Source: Diphasiastrum complanatum
Lineage: Eukaryota > Streptophyta > Lycopodiopsida > Lycopodiales > Lycopodiaceae
DNA: 60,000 nucleotides
Assembly (NCBI GenBank): GCA_029204225.1
Contig: CM055113.1
Coordinates: 1,407,973 to 1,467,972, forward strand
Reading direction: 5' to 3'
The notes under the pieces are model-generated. The model saw nothing but the letters and a program-made list of their open reading frames with translations. It ran no database searches and was not told the DNA's origin. The first letter of the stretch is position 1. Every line of letters begins with the position of its first letter. The position numbers and the translations under genes are program-made. Positions 23,032 to 33,700 of this stretch are shown here, in pieces.

Positions 23032-24830
23032 CTACACCTTGCCATTGATCCAGGCCATGCACTTGACACGACTACCAACATCAATTCTTCTAATTGCCCA
23101 CACAATAGGATGTACATGCTGCTCAACCATTGAACACAGTATGAACTGCCCTCCAATTTGATTGGGCCTCAGCTGCCATAAAGCCATGAAAGTCCGATTG
23201 GCATTGTGTGTCACTACTGAGTTCAGCATTTCTCAAAAAAGTATCTGGGATGTCGTGTCTTCCTCTTTCATTTCACATGTTGTGATTGTTACTAGTTTCT
23301 GCACACTGTGATAAACATAAAGAAGTAGGTTCAGCTTGCTTTCTCTCACACATGACATATGTTATACACAAAACAATGTCAACCAACCTTGGGTCATAGA
23401 CATGAAAAGCCATTGTTGTCCAGCCTTGTACACGTCTGGTATGATCCCATTGCACCCAAGATCGACAAAGATCACCCTCTCCAGTACGCCGCATCCTGTT
23501 CACAATGTCAACACCCAAAGCAAGACCTTTTGTAGACATCTTGAAAATGTGGTACCTTTCATCGGGCAAACCTTGTCCAAGAAATTTCATTTGGTGAAAA
23601 AAGTCATATCTGCAGTTCTTTTTTAACAACAATAGTGCATCAACAGAATCTACAAATCTAGTGTCAGATCCTCTAGAGCCGCACACCACTTTACGCAACC
23701 TGCATGTATTTCAATGTGATGTGTGATGAAAGTAAAAGATTATAGGTATGAGTAATCTATTCTGCTGAAATAAATTATACCTTCAAGTTTCAGCTAACGG
23801 TGCAAGCTCATCAAGCAGCGTCTCTATTTTCACCACATGGATTACTCCCCTTCTTCATGATGGAGGCTTCTATAAGGTCTTTCACAATTTTCATTTATAT
23901 TTGTCTGGGACCAGCTTTTCTGTATGTAGCTATGGCTTCTTGCACTACTAGTTGTTTGACCGTGTCAATTGATTTTTTAGAGACCCCACATTGTGTTCTA
24001 TGCACATGCGTTCCCACATGGAGCATTAGCTTGCTGTTGCATGTGTCTCTAGGGATTACATAATATGTTGTGCAGGTACACTGTCCAATGCATGTCAAGG
24101 CACCTTTGCAGTATGAGCATGATAGTGTACCATTACTGTGGGAGAGAGTGCCCACAAGACATCTTTTATTTATGTTACCTTGGAAATAAATAGTGTTCCT
24201 GGTGTTTTTATTTTTGAAGTGTGGACAATTTGTCATAAAACATTCAAACACCCTTGCATAGTACAAGACCCTAACCACTCCGTCGAATTTCATGTTGCTT
24301 GTAACTGGTTTGGTCCCAATATGACCGTCAAACTTATGCTCCATTCCGTCCATAGGTGTTTTTTTACCGAACGTTGGTAGAAACTCGAACACAATACTGC
24401 CATTGTACGTGCGTGGAAGCTCATCGACTTTTGAATTGTATTAGCTTAGACAATTAGTCTTTTCAGCATACCACTACCGGGCTTATCCAAAATGGATTCA
24501 ATTGTACTAGTGCCCAAGAACACATCTGAGGCCTCTGCCTCAGGTGCTTTCAATTTACTACTACTTGTGTGCATGCCTTTAGGAGAGTCAATTTGTACCA
24601 CTCTCGGCTGTTCATGGACATAACTCTTGAACTGCTAGATGTCTCCAAAATGTCCACGTGTGGAATTTCTCCATACCATTTCTTTCTAGCTTTGCCTGCC
24701 TGATCAAGCAACATTACCACGAACTCGTTTGACACATTGCTCTCGGGCATGAATTGTTCCACACCTTCCACATCCTTTTGTCCATCAATGGCAATCCTGA
24801 TGGGCTCACCTGATAAATTTTATAGTTTTT
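23032..24830 (-). pseudogene. Decayed transposase-like gene, unclassified
   Basis: Four minus-strand open pieces (24,550-24,771; 23,895-24,392; 23,273-23,698; 23,032-23,229) lie in a plausible N-to-C order. The second has a Cys/His-rich stretch (CSYCKGALTCIGQCTC followed by H-x-H positions) that could bind zinc or DNA. The third has WVQWDHTRRVQGWTTMAFHV with an Asp that could belong to a DDE core. This arrangement suggests a MULE-type or other cut-and-paste transposase, but I cannot confirm all catalytic residues. No terminal inverted repeats were found. Several frameshifts or unspliced introns break it. The regions between pieces show nothing else. Confidence 0.4.
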
Positions 24831-25160
24831 AGGACAATAATGACTGTACTTTACAATCATAGAGAGTTATTGGTTGCTTAATCAATGGATCTATCAAGTT
24901 TTACACATTAGATCTTGATCTAGATTCACTACACTTGGATTTAAGCAAGAGCAATGGATCAACACATCATTAATTAGTGAAGGAGGCTTCACACGTGTGG
25001 AGTATTGTCCACAGTACGGCTTGCACCTGAAACAACAAGTACAATAATCCTAGATAGCAATCATTCATAGAAATCACAAGACAAATGACTAGAAACCTCA
25101 CAAAAGTGTAGAATGCAAAAGTCTCATCAATCTTCTTAGCAAAATGATTCTCAAAAAACG
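24831..25160 (-). mobile_element. Copia LTR fragment
   Basis: Contains CTTCACACGTGTGGAGTATT at about 24,988-25,007, followed by CCACAGTACGGCTTGCACCT. The same arrangement (CACACGTGTG, then a GTAGTACGGCCTTCAACGTG-like block) occurs in the older LTR near 15,078-15,119. No second boundary or priming site is visible. Confidence 0.45.
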
Positions 25161-25465
25161 ATCACTTCTCAGAGTGGCAAGTACAGAAACCATTTTGTAG
25201 CCATTTTTTGTCCCAAGGTCTCTGGCCATATCCAGTTTGGTGACCAACCACCATTTTTTTTTGGTTATATGGCCGTTTTTTAGTGGTTCTTTGGGCCCTT
25301 TTGTAGACTAACGGCCATTTTTTTTGTTTTTTTTTTTGGGGGGGGGAGGGGGGGCCGGTGCCCTCCTCCTGACCACATGTTTTTTTTTTAAACTGGCTGC
25401 AAGAACGCCACGTGTCCAGGCAACCAGTTTTTATCCTATAAGCAACCTTGCAAGGGAATTGGGAG
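25161..25465. other. T-rich stretch with repeated GGCCATTTTTT words
   Basis: TTGTAGCCATTTTTTGTCCC, GGCCGTTTTTTAGTGG and ACGGCCATTTTTTTTG recur over about 150 bp, and a T run passes into a G run near 25,330-25,352. No coding signal is seen. Confidence 0.35.
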
Positions 25466-26045
25466 GGGATATATAGAGAAACCCACCCAGTTCCATGCAT
25501 GTGTGTGTGTGAGCCTCGGTGCTCGGCGCCACTGCCCAGCCTGCGGCTGCCCGTCGCCACGCTCCCTGCCGGCGCCGCCCAGGTTTGTTGCCTGGCACCA
25601 CCGCGCCTTGCCCGGTGCCATGCCCTGGCTTCCCGACGCCACCCGCCCTGCCCGGGACCGCAGCCCGGCGCCGTCAGGGGCCGCTGACAGGCCCCGCCCA
25701 CCAAAAACTCTCTCGCCTCAATTTTGGCGGGCACCCAAGCATGGGCCTCGCGTCAAGAGTTGGGGGGCACCCGGAGCAAACCCCTCCCACCCGCGGCCCG
25801 TGCACTCCTCTTTATCTCTCTCTGCCTCTTCCTTTCTAGCTCACTCTACGTCGCTCGCTCTCGCTCTCTCTCTCTCTCTTTCTCTCTCTAGTGAGACTTC
25901 TCAGCACGGGAGAAGCAAGCAGCTCTCTCCTCTCACAAACTCCCTGTACTCCGGTTCTGTGGATCAGCGCTCTCTGGTAATCGGTCTCTGATAATCGCAC
26001 GGGCCAGCGCTCTCTGATAATCGCACGGATCTGTCTGTGGCCAGG
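25466..26045 (+). promoter_or_regulatory. TATA box and GC-rich 5'-leader with splice donor
   Basis: GGGGATATATAGAGAAACCC near 25,465-25,484 looks like a plant TATA box. About 30 bp later a very GC-rich leader begins, unlike the surrounding AT-rich DNA. A CT-rich tract follows (25,845-25,890). The leader ends at GTGGCCAG|GTAATGC near 26,045, a good splice donor. This is the layout of a pol II promoter with an untranslated first exon. The open frames through the GC-rich part have no recognisable domain. It could be a captured host promoter or part of an LTR. Confidence 0.4.
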
Positions 26046-26089
26046 TAATGCATTTTATTATTTTTTATAAATTTGTTGGCAGCATTTTT

Positions 26090-26208
26090 ATTGCTCTACG
26101 GCTCTATCCGCTCACAATCTCCCTCAGCACCCTCAGCACCACGGTTTTGTGGATCAGCACTCTCTGTCACCACGGATAATCGCTGTAGATCAGCGCCCAC
26201 GGACTGCT
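26090..26208. repeat. Diverged copy of the leader end
   Basis: GGTTTTGTGGATCAGCACTC, CTCTGTCACCACGGATAATC and CGCTGTAGATCAGCGCCCAC repeat words present at 25,950-26,040 (GGTTCTGTGGATCAGCGCTC, TCTGATAATCGCACGG), so the leader end is partly duplicated. Confidence 0.45.
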
Positions 26209-26660
26209 CCAGGTGCTTTTTGATGATTTTTTGGCAAATTTTTTTTGGCAGATTCCTGACCGGCGCAGATTGGTCTGGGGTCAGGAACCTGCCAAGAAAA
26301 ATGTTTTTTTTGCTTTTTGGCAAATTTTTTTGGCAGGCTCAGACCCCAGACCAAGCTGTGCCCGGCGCAGATTGGTCCGGGGTCATGAACCTGTCAAAAA
26401 AAATGTTTTTTATTGATTTTTTGGCAAAGTTTTTTGGCAGGCTCAGCCAGATTGGTCTGGGGTCAGGAGCCTGCCAAAAAAAATGCGTTTTTTTGCTTTT
26501 TTGGCAAATGTTTTTGGCAGGCTCAGACCCCAAACGGCGCAGATTGGTCGGGGGTCATGAATTTGTCAAAAAAAATCCTTTTTAATGCTTGGACCGCTCC
26601 AAGTAATGTTTTTTGATGATTTTTTTGGCAAATGTTTTTGGCAAGTTCCTGACCCAGACC
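26209..26660. repeat. Five tandem hairpin-forming units of about 80-100 bp
   Basis: Each unit has the order TTTTTTGGCAAA, TTTTTTTGGCAGGCTCAGAC, (CGGCGCAGA), TTGGTCTGGGGTCAGGAACC, TGCCAAAAAAAATG. The left part (TTGGCAGGCTCAGACCCCAG) and the right part (CTGGGGTCAGGAGCCTGCCA) are near-perfect reverse complements, so each unit folds into a stem of about 25 bp. The last unit merges into a copia gag at about 26,670. Translations such as FWQIFLAGSDP are artefacts. Confidence 0.8.
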
Positions 26661-26669
26661 AATCGGCGC

Positions 26670-27180
26670 CTAGGAAGATGGCTGGAAATAGTGTTTGCAT
26701 CAGACATCCTCAAAGTGAAGAATTTCTTTCTCAGATGAAGTTTGGATGTGACATCTATGATGTCATAAAGAGTAGCTAGGATGTCCCAAGCATCCTTAGC
26801 AGTCTGTGCAGATCGGATATGACTAATTTGGGAGTCTTTGTTGTTCAAAGTGATGAAGGCAAATGCCTTGCCATCTCGTTGCCTCCATTTGGTGATGCCA
26901 GCTGCATCAGCCTCTGGCTTGATTTTAGTACCATCAACAATGTCCCACAGCTCCTTGGCTAATAGAACGACTTTCATCTTGAACTTCCAGAGATGGTAGT
27001 TCTTTCCATCGAGCTTGTCAATCAAAGAGGAACTAATAGTAGAGTCTATTCTGGTATAGTTCGATATCGTTGGTAGAAATAACAATAACGGGATACTGTT
27101 GGCTGCGCACTTGCTGAAATGAAGTCTTGGTAGAAACAAGACTGAATCCACAATGAGGATACAGATTATTGAGTCACTCA
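26670..27180 (-). pseudogene. Ty1/copia gag N-terminal part
   Basis: The minus strand encodes LIDKLDGKNYHLWKFKMKVV, LLAKELWDIVDGTK, KDAWDILATLYDI and LRKKFFTLRM, the conserved blocks of a copia gag of the type with an LxGxNYxxW start. The frame then runs directly into the hairpin repeat at about 26,660, so the C-terminal gag and all of pol are lost. A priming site and an LTR lie immediately upstream on the minus strand. Confidence 0.85.
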
Positions 27181-27191
27181 CTCTGATACCA
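27181..27191 (-). promoter_or_regulatory. Primer-binding site of the gag fragment's element
   Basis: CTCTGATACCA, the complement of TGGTATCAGAG, matches initiator tRNA-Met and abuts TGTAGGATTT at 27,192. Confidence 0.9.
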
Positions 27192-27613
27192 TGTAGGATT
27201 TAGATGAAAAGCATGGTGAGCAACAAAAGTGGTGAGCAGATGGTGATGAATCGATAGTGTGGCAGTTACCAGCAAAGACAGTTCAAGATGAATCTGATAC
27301 TACAATGGACAATGGATCAAAAATAGTAGAACGATGCACTCTGATTAGATTACAGAAAACTGAGTACAATTCTTGAAGCTGGGTGCAAAACAGTAGGCAC
27401 TCAAAAACTGCTTCAGTTGAAATTGTTGATGATCAGAAACTAGAACCATAACTAACTGATTCTAAACCTATCTTAACCACTTATCATTTTTGTAGAATAA
27501 TGTTTGTACATTGTTACAAATATGTCTGTTAGGGCGTTGACTCCATCATTGATAAGTGGATGTCAGTCGATCAGTCCATTGACGACCTAAGTAGATCTTC
27601 TTACAGTCCCACA
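27192..27613 (-). mobile_element. Copia 5' LTR
   Basis: Starts TGTAGGATTTAGATG after the priming site; a possible end is TTACAGTCCCACA at 27,613, giving about 420 bp. The right end is inferred only from the TG..CA rule. No partner LTR was found. Confidence 0.6.
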
Positions 27614-27689
27614 GAAAGTAGCTGTTATTTTAACTGTATGTGGGTCATATTTCTAATTACAAAGGGTCGAAAAGTATACACAAGGTTGT

Positions 27690-27850
27690 ATTTTACATTG
27701 AATCGAAATTGTACATGGGATTAGATTTTTTTCCAGGGTCGAAAAAATTAGACCCAATCCGACAAAGGTCAAAGGTGCTCGGAAAAATTAGACCCGATCT
27801 AGCGTCGAAAAAATTAAAACCGATCCGACCCGACCCAAGGTAGAAAAATC
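27690..27850. repeat. Short tandem repeat with AAATTAGACCCGATC
   Basis: Words such as GGTCGAAAAAATTAGACCCA, CGGAAAAATTAGACCCGATC and GTCGAAAAAATTAAAACCGA recur every 30-40 bp, about four times. Confidence 0.55.
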
Positions 27851-27989
27851 TCTCTGTAACAATAATGACATTGGATTGAAAAATGGGCTTGGGTCGGAAA
27901 AATTTGATCATGAATTTTTGATCCTTTGCTGAAAAATTTGATGTTTCATAATTTTTGTGATTTTCCAAGGATAAGTATAAATAAGTTTC

Positions 27990-28926
27990 AAGATACTCAG
28001 TATCTAATGGAATTGGGCTTGAGCATGAATTCCAACACATCTTTCTAAGGCCCCATTTCGCACATAGCTTTGTTGAAATAAGATTACCTCCTGAACCTCC
28101 ATCTATCATGGCTATCTCTTTACCAAACTGTTTGTGTTGAATTGGCAAGGTGATGTTTCTCTATTCACTTTTCCAGGCTATCCCTACGTTGAGTACTTCG
28201 TTTGATTCTTCAAAACCAGCACAAAATAGTGGTTCCTATTGGACTGTTGGTTCAGTCTCTCCAACACTTCTTTCGCTTGAGGCACCAACCTAAGAAATTC
28301 TCCCAATGTAATATCCATCTTGCTATATAGAATATTCATGATTAGTTTTGTTTGTGGCACTTCAGGTGCTGTCATCTTGAAGGGTTTTTCGTGATGATAC
28401 AACTGAGTGTTAATATATGTTCGTGGATTATGTAAATCTGATGGCGATACAGGTGAGGAATGTATCTCTGTTGCAGCTTTAACGGCTTCTATGCCTCTTC
28501 TTCTTGTAATTCTTTAATCCATTGCCTCATCTTCATGTATTTCTTCTTCTTGGAGTTGAGATTCGGATATACCCCTAATGCGGTAGGAATATCAGTAGTA
28601 GGCACAGATTCAGCAAATGTTGGATCAACAACAACTCTTTTCTGCTTCTGAGCTCGTGTAACAACCATCAATGGAACACTTGGTTCAGTAGGTTGGACTG
28701 CTAGCCTTTGCTTGATTGTAATCATATTCAATGGAGCAGTTACCGACGATGGTTTTGGTCTTGTTGCACAGTCTACAGTAACAATGTCCATAACGGCATT
28801 CCGTATAGAACGGAGTAAACTTTCCTTTGTTCGGACATTCAACAATTCTTTGATTCTCTCCACATACAAAGCATCCAAGTGGTGCTCTAGCCCACTGTCT
28901 AGACTATTGTTGTTGTGCAGCAGCAT
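27990..28926 (-). pseudogene. Ty3/gypsy gag-protease region
   Basis: Minus-strand blocks run from a charged segment (ERIKELLNVRTKESLLRSIR, then VVTRAQKQKRVVVDPTFAES) through MRQWIKELQ, MNILYSKMDITLGEFLRLVP and finally AMIDGGSGGNLIS near 28,105. The last is a retropepsin-like D-G-G-S active site of the type found in plant Ty3/gypsy elements, where a following helix segment helps place it. Frameshifts separate the blocks and no RT follows. It is a decayed fragment. Confidence 0.6.
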
Positions 28927-28951
28927 AGATAGCGTATTGACTAGTATCTTG

Positions 28952-29564
28952 TGTTGAAATATTGGAAAAATCTATCTAATGTTGTAAGTAGGGGTCTTAA
29001 AAATGCCAAAGATGAATTGAGCTCTTTTGGCTTAGTAAAGACCCATCTTAGAATAAAATATTCAAGGTAGGTAGAAGTAGAAACTCGAGCTACCATAGGA
29101 ATTGTCATTTGTACTTTGCATGCCACATTTAATGCATGAAAATACTAGGTGGCACAATTAGACATATTCAGGTGGCTTGAATAAGTCTAGATAGCTTGAG
29201 AGGTGGATTCATAACTCCAATTCAACTCAAAGTAGGAGGAGAGTCCATGGATCTATATATATGTGATGTACTCTCATTGAGAAGATGATGAAATTTGTGT
29301 GTAATGCAAATTTGGAGACTAAGCTCTTTGTGCCCTCTCTCTCTACTCGAGTTTGTACTTTCATTTTCTCTTCCTAGCCGAGTTGAGGCATTTATTGTAC
29401 TTAGTTTCATATTTTGTTGACAGATCTTGCTTGTAACACAATAATATTTCTTGTATGATCAGCTTTCCTATTGTCAATCAATGCTAGTCAGATCTTTATG
29501 GTATTATTGGGCTTAGGAGATCAAAAGTACATGTGTAGGGCGTCCCACACGTGTGAATTCATCA
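28952..29564 (+). mobile_element. Copia 5' LTR (613 bp)
   Basis: Starts TGTTGAAATATTGG and ends GAATTCATCA, immediately followed by a tRNA-Met priming site. A TATATATATGTG box near 29,250 and the CACACGTGTG motif at 29,546-29,555 lie within it. No 3' LTR partner or gag is found downstream; the leader runs into the methyltransferase locus. Confidence 0.8.
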
Positions 29565-29577
29565 TGGTATTAGAGCC
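29565..29577 (+). promoter_or_regulatory. Primer-binding site
   Basis: TGGTATTAGAGCC, one change from the initiator tRNA-Met complement, directly after the LTR. The leader from 29,578 to about 29,900 has no coding domain. Confidence 0.85.
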
Positions 29578-30015
29578 AACCTAAGATTTACAAGCAAATC
29601 TAATCAAAAAGTTTGCAAATTTGATCAGATTTCAAGCTAGGAATTGTCTAGATTCTACTTTCAAGCTAGTTTGCAGTTTTCTGGTGATTTAGAGCTTCAA
29701 ACCACTTTGAATGGTCCAGATCAGGTACTGTACGGAATTTCAGGTGCAGGCACGTGTGAAATCCGCCCATTTTCAGTTTGGTGGTTCTCTCTCACCTTAG
29801 ATCCAAATTTCATGCAAATTGGCCCACTAGGTCTCGAAAAAAAAATTATTTAAGGACCATAGTCCAAGCATAACTCACCTCATTTGCAAATTCAGAAGCC
29901 CACATGCTGCCAGAGCAATTGCTACGACCAAGTCACGGCTTTCTATAAGATTTCGCATACATTCTCGCTCCCAGATTTTTTGACGGTAAGATTATTGTCA
30001 TTTTCTAGCTTTGCT

Positions 30016-30551
30016 CTATGCTTAGCATGGGCAATAAATTCTTGCATTAGAAAATATTCATATTTTAATTTGTATTCATCTTCTTGCAACATGGGTAACC
30101 TATGCTCAGCATAGGTGCCTGCACCAGTCCTCTCCTTTAACCTATGCTGAGCATAGGTTGTGCTCGGGTCCTTAGTAGTATCCTATGCTCACCATAGGAT
30201 TCCGGCGTTATTTCTTTATTCTTACCACGGTTCGACCTATGTTGAGCATAGGTTGTATCTCTAGTCCTCTTCCAACCTATGCTTAGCATAGGTTAGCAAG
30301 CAAATAGTGAAGACATCCTATGCTCAGCATAGGTTGGACAAGAGCGCGCGAGTAACGACTTATGCTGAGCATAGGATGTCTTCGCAATTTGCTTGCTAAC
30401 CTATGTTGAACATAGGTTGGAACAAGACCAGAGATGAAAGCTATGCTCAGCATAGGTCAAAAGGAGGCTAAAATTGAAGAATCCCGCCTCCGATTTATGC
30501 TAAGCATAAGTTGTCAGTAAGGACTCGACCACAACCTATCCTTAGCATAGG
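30016..30551. repeat. Array of twelve 17-bp palindromes CCTATGCTnAGCATAGG
   Basis: Copies start at 30016, 30099, 30141, 30182, 30236, 30276, 30317, 30359, 30400, 30440, 30494 and 30535. From 30141 on, the start-to-start steps are 41, 54, 40, 41, 42, 41, 40, 54, 41: about four DNA helical turns, with two longer steps placed symmetrically. Most copies keep both arms; the centre base varies and single arm changes occur (e.g. CCTATGTTGAACATAGG, compensated on both arms). Dyad symmetry and fixed helical spacing are typical of dimeric protein-binding sites. The array ends about 210 bp before the ATG of the methyltransferase gene. Confidence 0.95.
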
Positions 30552-30553
30552 TT
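30139..30553. repeat. Large mirror-symmetric inverted repeat containing the array
   Basis: Ten of the palindromes pair exactly around one centre at 30,346: centres 30149/30543, 30190/30502, 30244/30448, 30284/30408 and 30325/30367 all sum to 60,692. The spacers also match as reverse complements, e.g. GTTAGCAAGCAAATAGTGAA at about 30,292 against TTCGCAATTTGCTTGCTAAC at about 30,381. So a palindrome array was duplicated in inverted order, giving a potential hairpin or cruciform of about 415 bp. Confidence 0.9.
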
Positions 30554-30762
30554 GCTACTCGTATTTTTTTGTTTTACAACGCTTTGTCTTAGAAAAGTGA
30601 TCCTTTTGAGATGTTTTAGTAAGAAAATATGTTAAATTTGTAGTTTTGTTTTTTAAATTATTTTTACAAAAATGGCTTGTTTTATTAAAGTTTTCAGCAT
30701 TTTCATTAAGATAGCATTTTAAATTTTCCTAAAAAGTCTTTTTGTTTGCAGTAATTTTCGAA

Positions 30763-33700
30763 ATGTCGAGGATTTCTTGTAAAATTTCGGGAAAACCTCA
30801 AGATATTCTGTTAAAAGATAAGAAAAAATTCATGTACTATTTCACCAAAGGGGTCAACAACACAAAGCTTTCGGAGCTTTTTATTCATTTTGCTGAGAAG
30901 TCTGGCAGAGAAGACTTGCAATTCAAAGTTCAAGGAAGATTGCTTGTTAATCAACCAGATGAGGATCAAGAAGAAGGTTTTGTGAATATACTTGTAAAGG
31001 AGACGAATAAGTCTCATTCTATTTTCATTCTGAACGAGACTATGATAAAGATCCGACTTTGTCAAGACGAGGCCATCAAAGTCTATTTTGATAAAGCTCT
31101 AGTTACTTTGGTGAGTAATTATCAAATATATTTTTAATCATGTTTGTTTCATGCTTAGCATAGTTGTTATTAGATATAAAATTATTTAAACTTTTAGATT
31201 TAAGCTTTTAGTCATTATATTTTAAACTTGATTTTTGTTTCTGTCCAGAGCATGAGGCAATGCTTAAAACTGGTTTTAGCTACTATTGTTGAGGGAAAAG
31301 ATCCGGTCTATTCATTACGGAGTTCAAAAGGTGTATCTATTGGACCTCACAAGCCCGCTTCTACCACTGCTCAGGTCATAAAGCCGGCCTCTGAAAATGT
31401 TGAGAATGAAACCGTAGTCGTCCCTCATCCCAAAAAAAAAAGATCTCATAATATTTTTGAGACTTCGCCCATTAGACCTAAGTCACGCCCAAAGACCATG
31501 GCTACACATCGCCATAGGTCCATCCCTTCTGTTGAAAGCAAAAAAGCCGCCACCGAACCATCTTTGTTGTTACTTGGTGCATCCATCCACCCATTACAAG
31601 ACAGCTCCGAACTTGCCAAATTAAGAGAGGATATTCATAAAACAAAAAAAATAAAAGAAACAACTTTAATTTTAGACATAAATCAGTGTGATAGGCCACT
31701 TGTAGACCCAATATACAGGCCAATGGAAGTTAGAGAGCCTAATGAAACACATGTACATAATTTGAAAATAAAATTTAAAGATCGTACGCAGACCATAGTT
31801 ACTCCTTTGTTGTTTTGGTTGATCCTAACGAATGCAACGATGTTGCAAATTTTGATTTTTCTTTATTAGATTTATATAATTTTTTTGTTCTTGGGGGGGT
31901 ACCTACCAGATGAAGATGACCGTGATTCAAAGAATTCGTTTTTTTTCACAAAGAATACATGAGAGTCTGCAAAGCAGGAGATGTGAATCAACTTGAGCTG
32001 AAAGCACTATGTGCTCAAGAGACAGGTCTGCCATTTGATTCGAAAAATCCTACGCAGAGCCTTACTAGATACAATAATTTTTTTCAACTTGCTTTTCGCA
32101 GTGGCCAGGTAATTTGTTTGGCTATGCTCGTCATGGAATGCTCTGGTCATAATATATGTTATAATCTTTTTAAATTGTTTTTATCAGACTAAAATTTTGA
32201 ACTCAATTTTAATATTGGTTAAATTCTTTATCAATTAATTTTTTTTTTAATTTTAGGTGTGGGCCCTTGTTGATAAAATCTTTGATAAGTGAGAAACTTT
32301 TCAAATAAAAGGCCAACCTGCTTAGGGTGCCTCAAAGTCCAAAAAAAAAGTTGTGAGCACTCAAACTCTGAAGCCAATCCCTACTGAAATGGAAATATTA
32401 GAGTGGAAGAATATGCAAGGGATTAGCTCTTCAGAGCTAATAATAAGTGTTCGTTCAAGAGTTGCCGATGGTCAACTTTCCCTGGCAGAAATGAGAAAAG
32501 AATTTCAGAGGTAATAATCATTATTTTAATATTTATTTATTTTTATAAAATGATTTTCTAACAATTATATTTTTTAAATGCAGGCACAAATTATTTATGA
32601 AAGCTCAACAAGCCCTTGTGACAAGGTTAAATTGTCAAGATTTCGATGAGTGCCAGAGGCTTTATTCTCTGAGCAGCCGAAATGAAGCCATAGCTTTTTC
32701 TTTATTTAATTTTTTTTTTTGATAAGTTAAGTCTCCTATTCTATTTTATATTTTTTGTCTCCCATGCTAAGCATAGTTTTTTCCTTTTCAGTCTCCCAAA
32801 GACAAAAAAACAAAGTCCTTCCAGAGCAATTCAAGAGACATATTCTGAAGGCAAAAGCAGAAAAAAGAGACAAGGAGAGATTGGCACAAGGTGAGACCAT
32901 TGCGGAGGAGGATCCATTAGAGACCTACCTTCCCAAAAGTGTCGATGATCAACCATGCTTTTACTCTATTGAGGAGGGCGATTGTAGAGAAATTTCAAAA
33001 ATTTTAAGAAAAAGGCCTTATACACTATGCATCGCCGATATACCATATGGATTCCAGATGAAAGAATCATTAAATGATGATACTCTTTTCAAGTTCACTA
33101 AAATCCATAGTTTTATGCAGGGCTTTCTTGAAGTCACAACTTCTCCAATTTGGAGAGTTGTTATTTTTCATTCTTCTTGGCAGTCAACATCAGTACAGAA
33201 TGCTCTATTAACTTTTTGTAATGCGGAAATTGAGAATGTTATGCGGTAAGTTCTTAAGTTCGTGAATTATCAATTTGTATATTAATTCATAATTTTATTT
33301 TAAATTTTTTATTTTAAAATTAAAATTTTAAATTGATTTTACTTGTAATGTTGCATGTCAGGTACAAGCCCGATGTCAGGAACTCGGGAGGAGCTCGACT
33401 TTGCAATGAAATAGAATACATAACCATCGGTTATTGTTTTTTGGATGGCAAACGCTCGATGCTGTATTATAACACTTCTGGACTGACAAGTTTTGGAAAC
33501 TTGTTCCAGTATCCAACTATGACAAAGAAATTAAAAAATCCAATGACAGGTTCCGTGACTTGTCCCTACCAAAAGCCACAACAATTAATTAATCATTTAA
33601 TTGATATTTTGTTTCACCCAACTGATTGGGTTTTAGATTTATTTAGCGGTAGCGGCACTACAAGCGCATGTGCTATTCAGAAAGACAGACATGTTGTTGT

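Noticed and set aside
25162-25991. Long Pro/Ala/Arg-rich frames on both strands
   Set aside because: GC-rich sequence gives long open frames by chance; no domain, and a promoter/leader reading fits better.
30099-30551. CRISPR-like array (regular short repeats with spacers)
   Set aside because: The genome is a plant nuclear one, the repeats are full palindromes, the spacers are short (23-37 bp) and are reverse complements of each other across a centre, and no cas genes are present.
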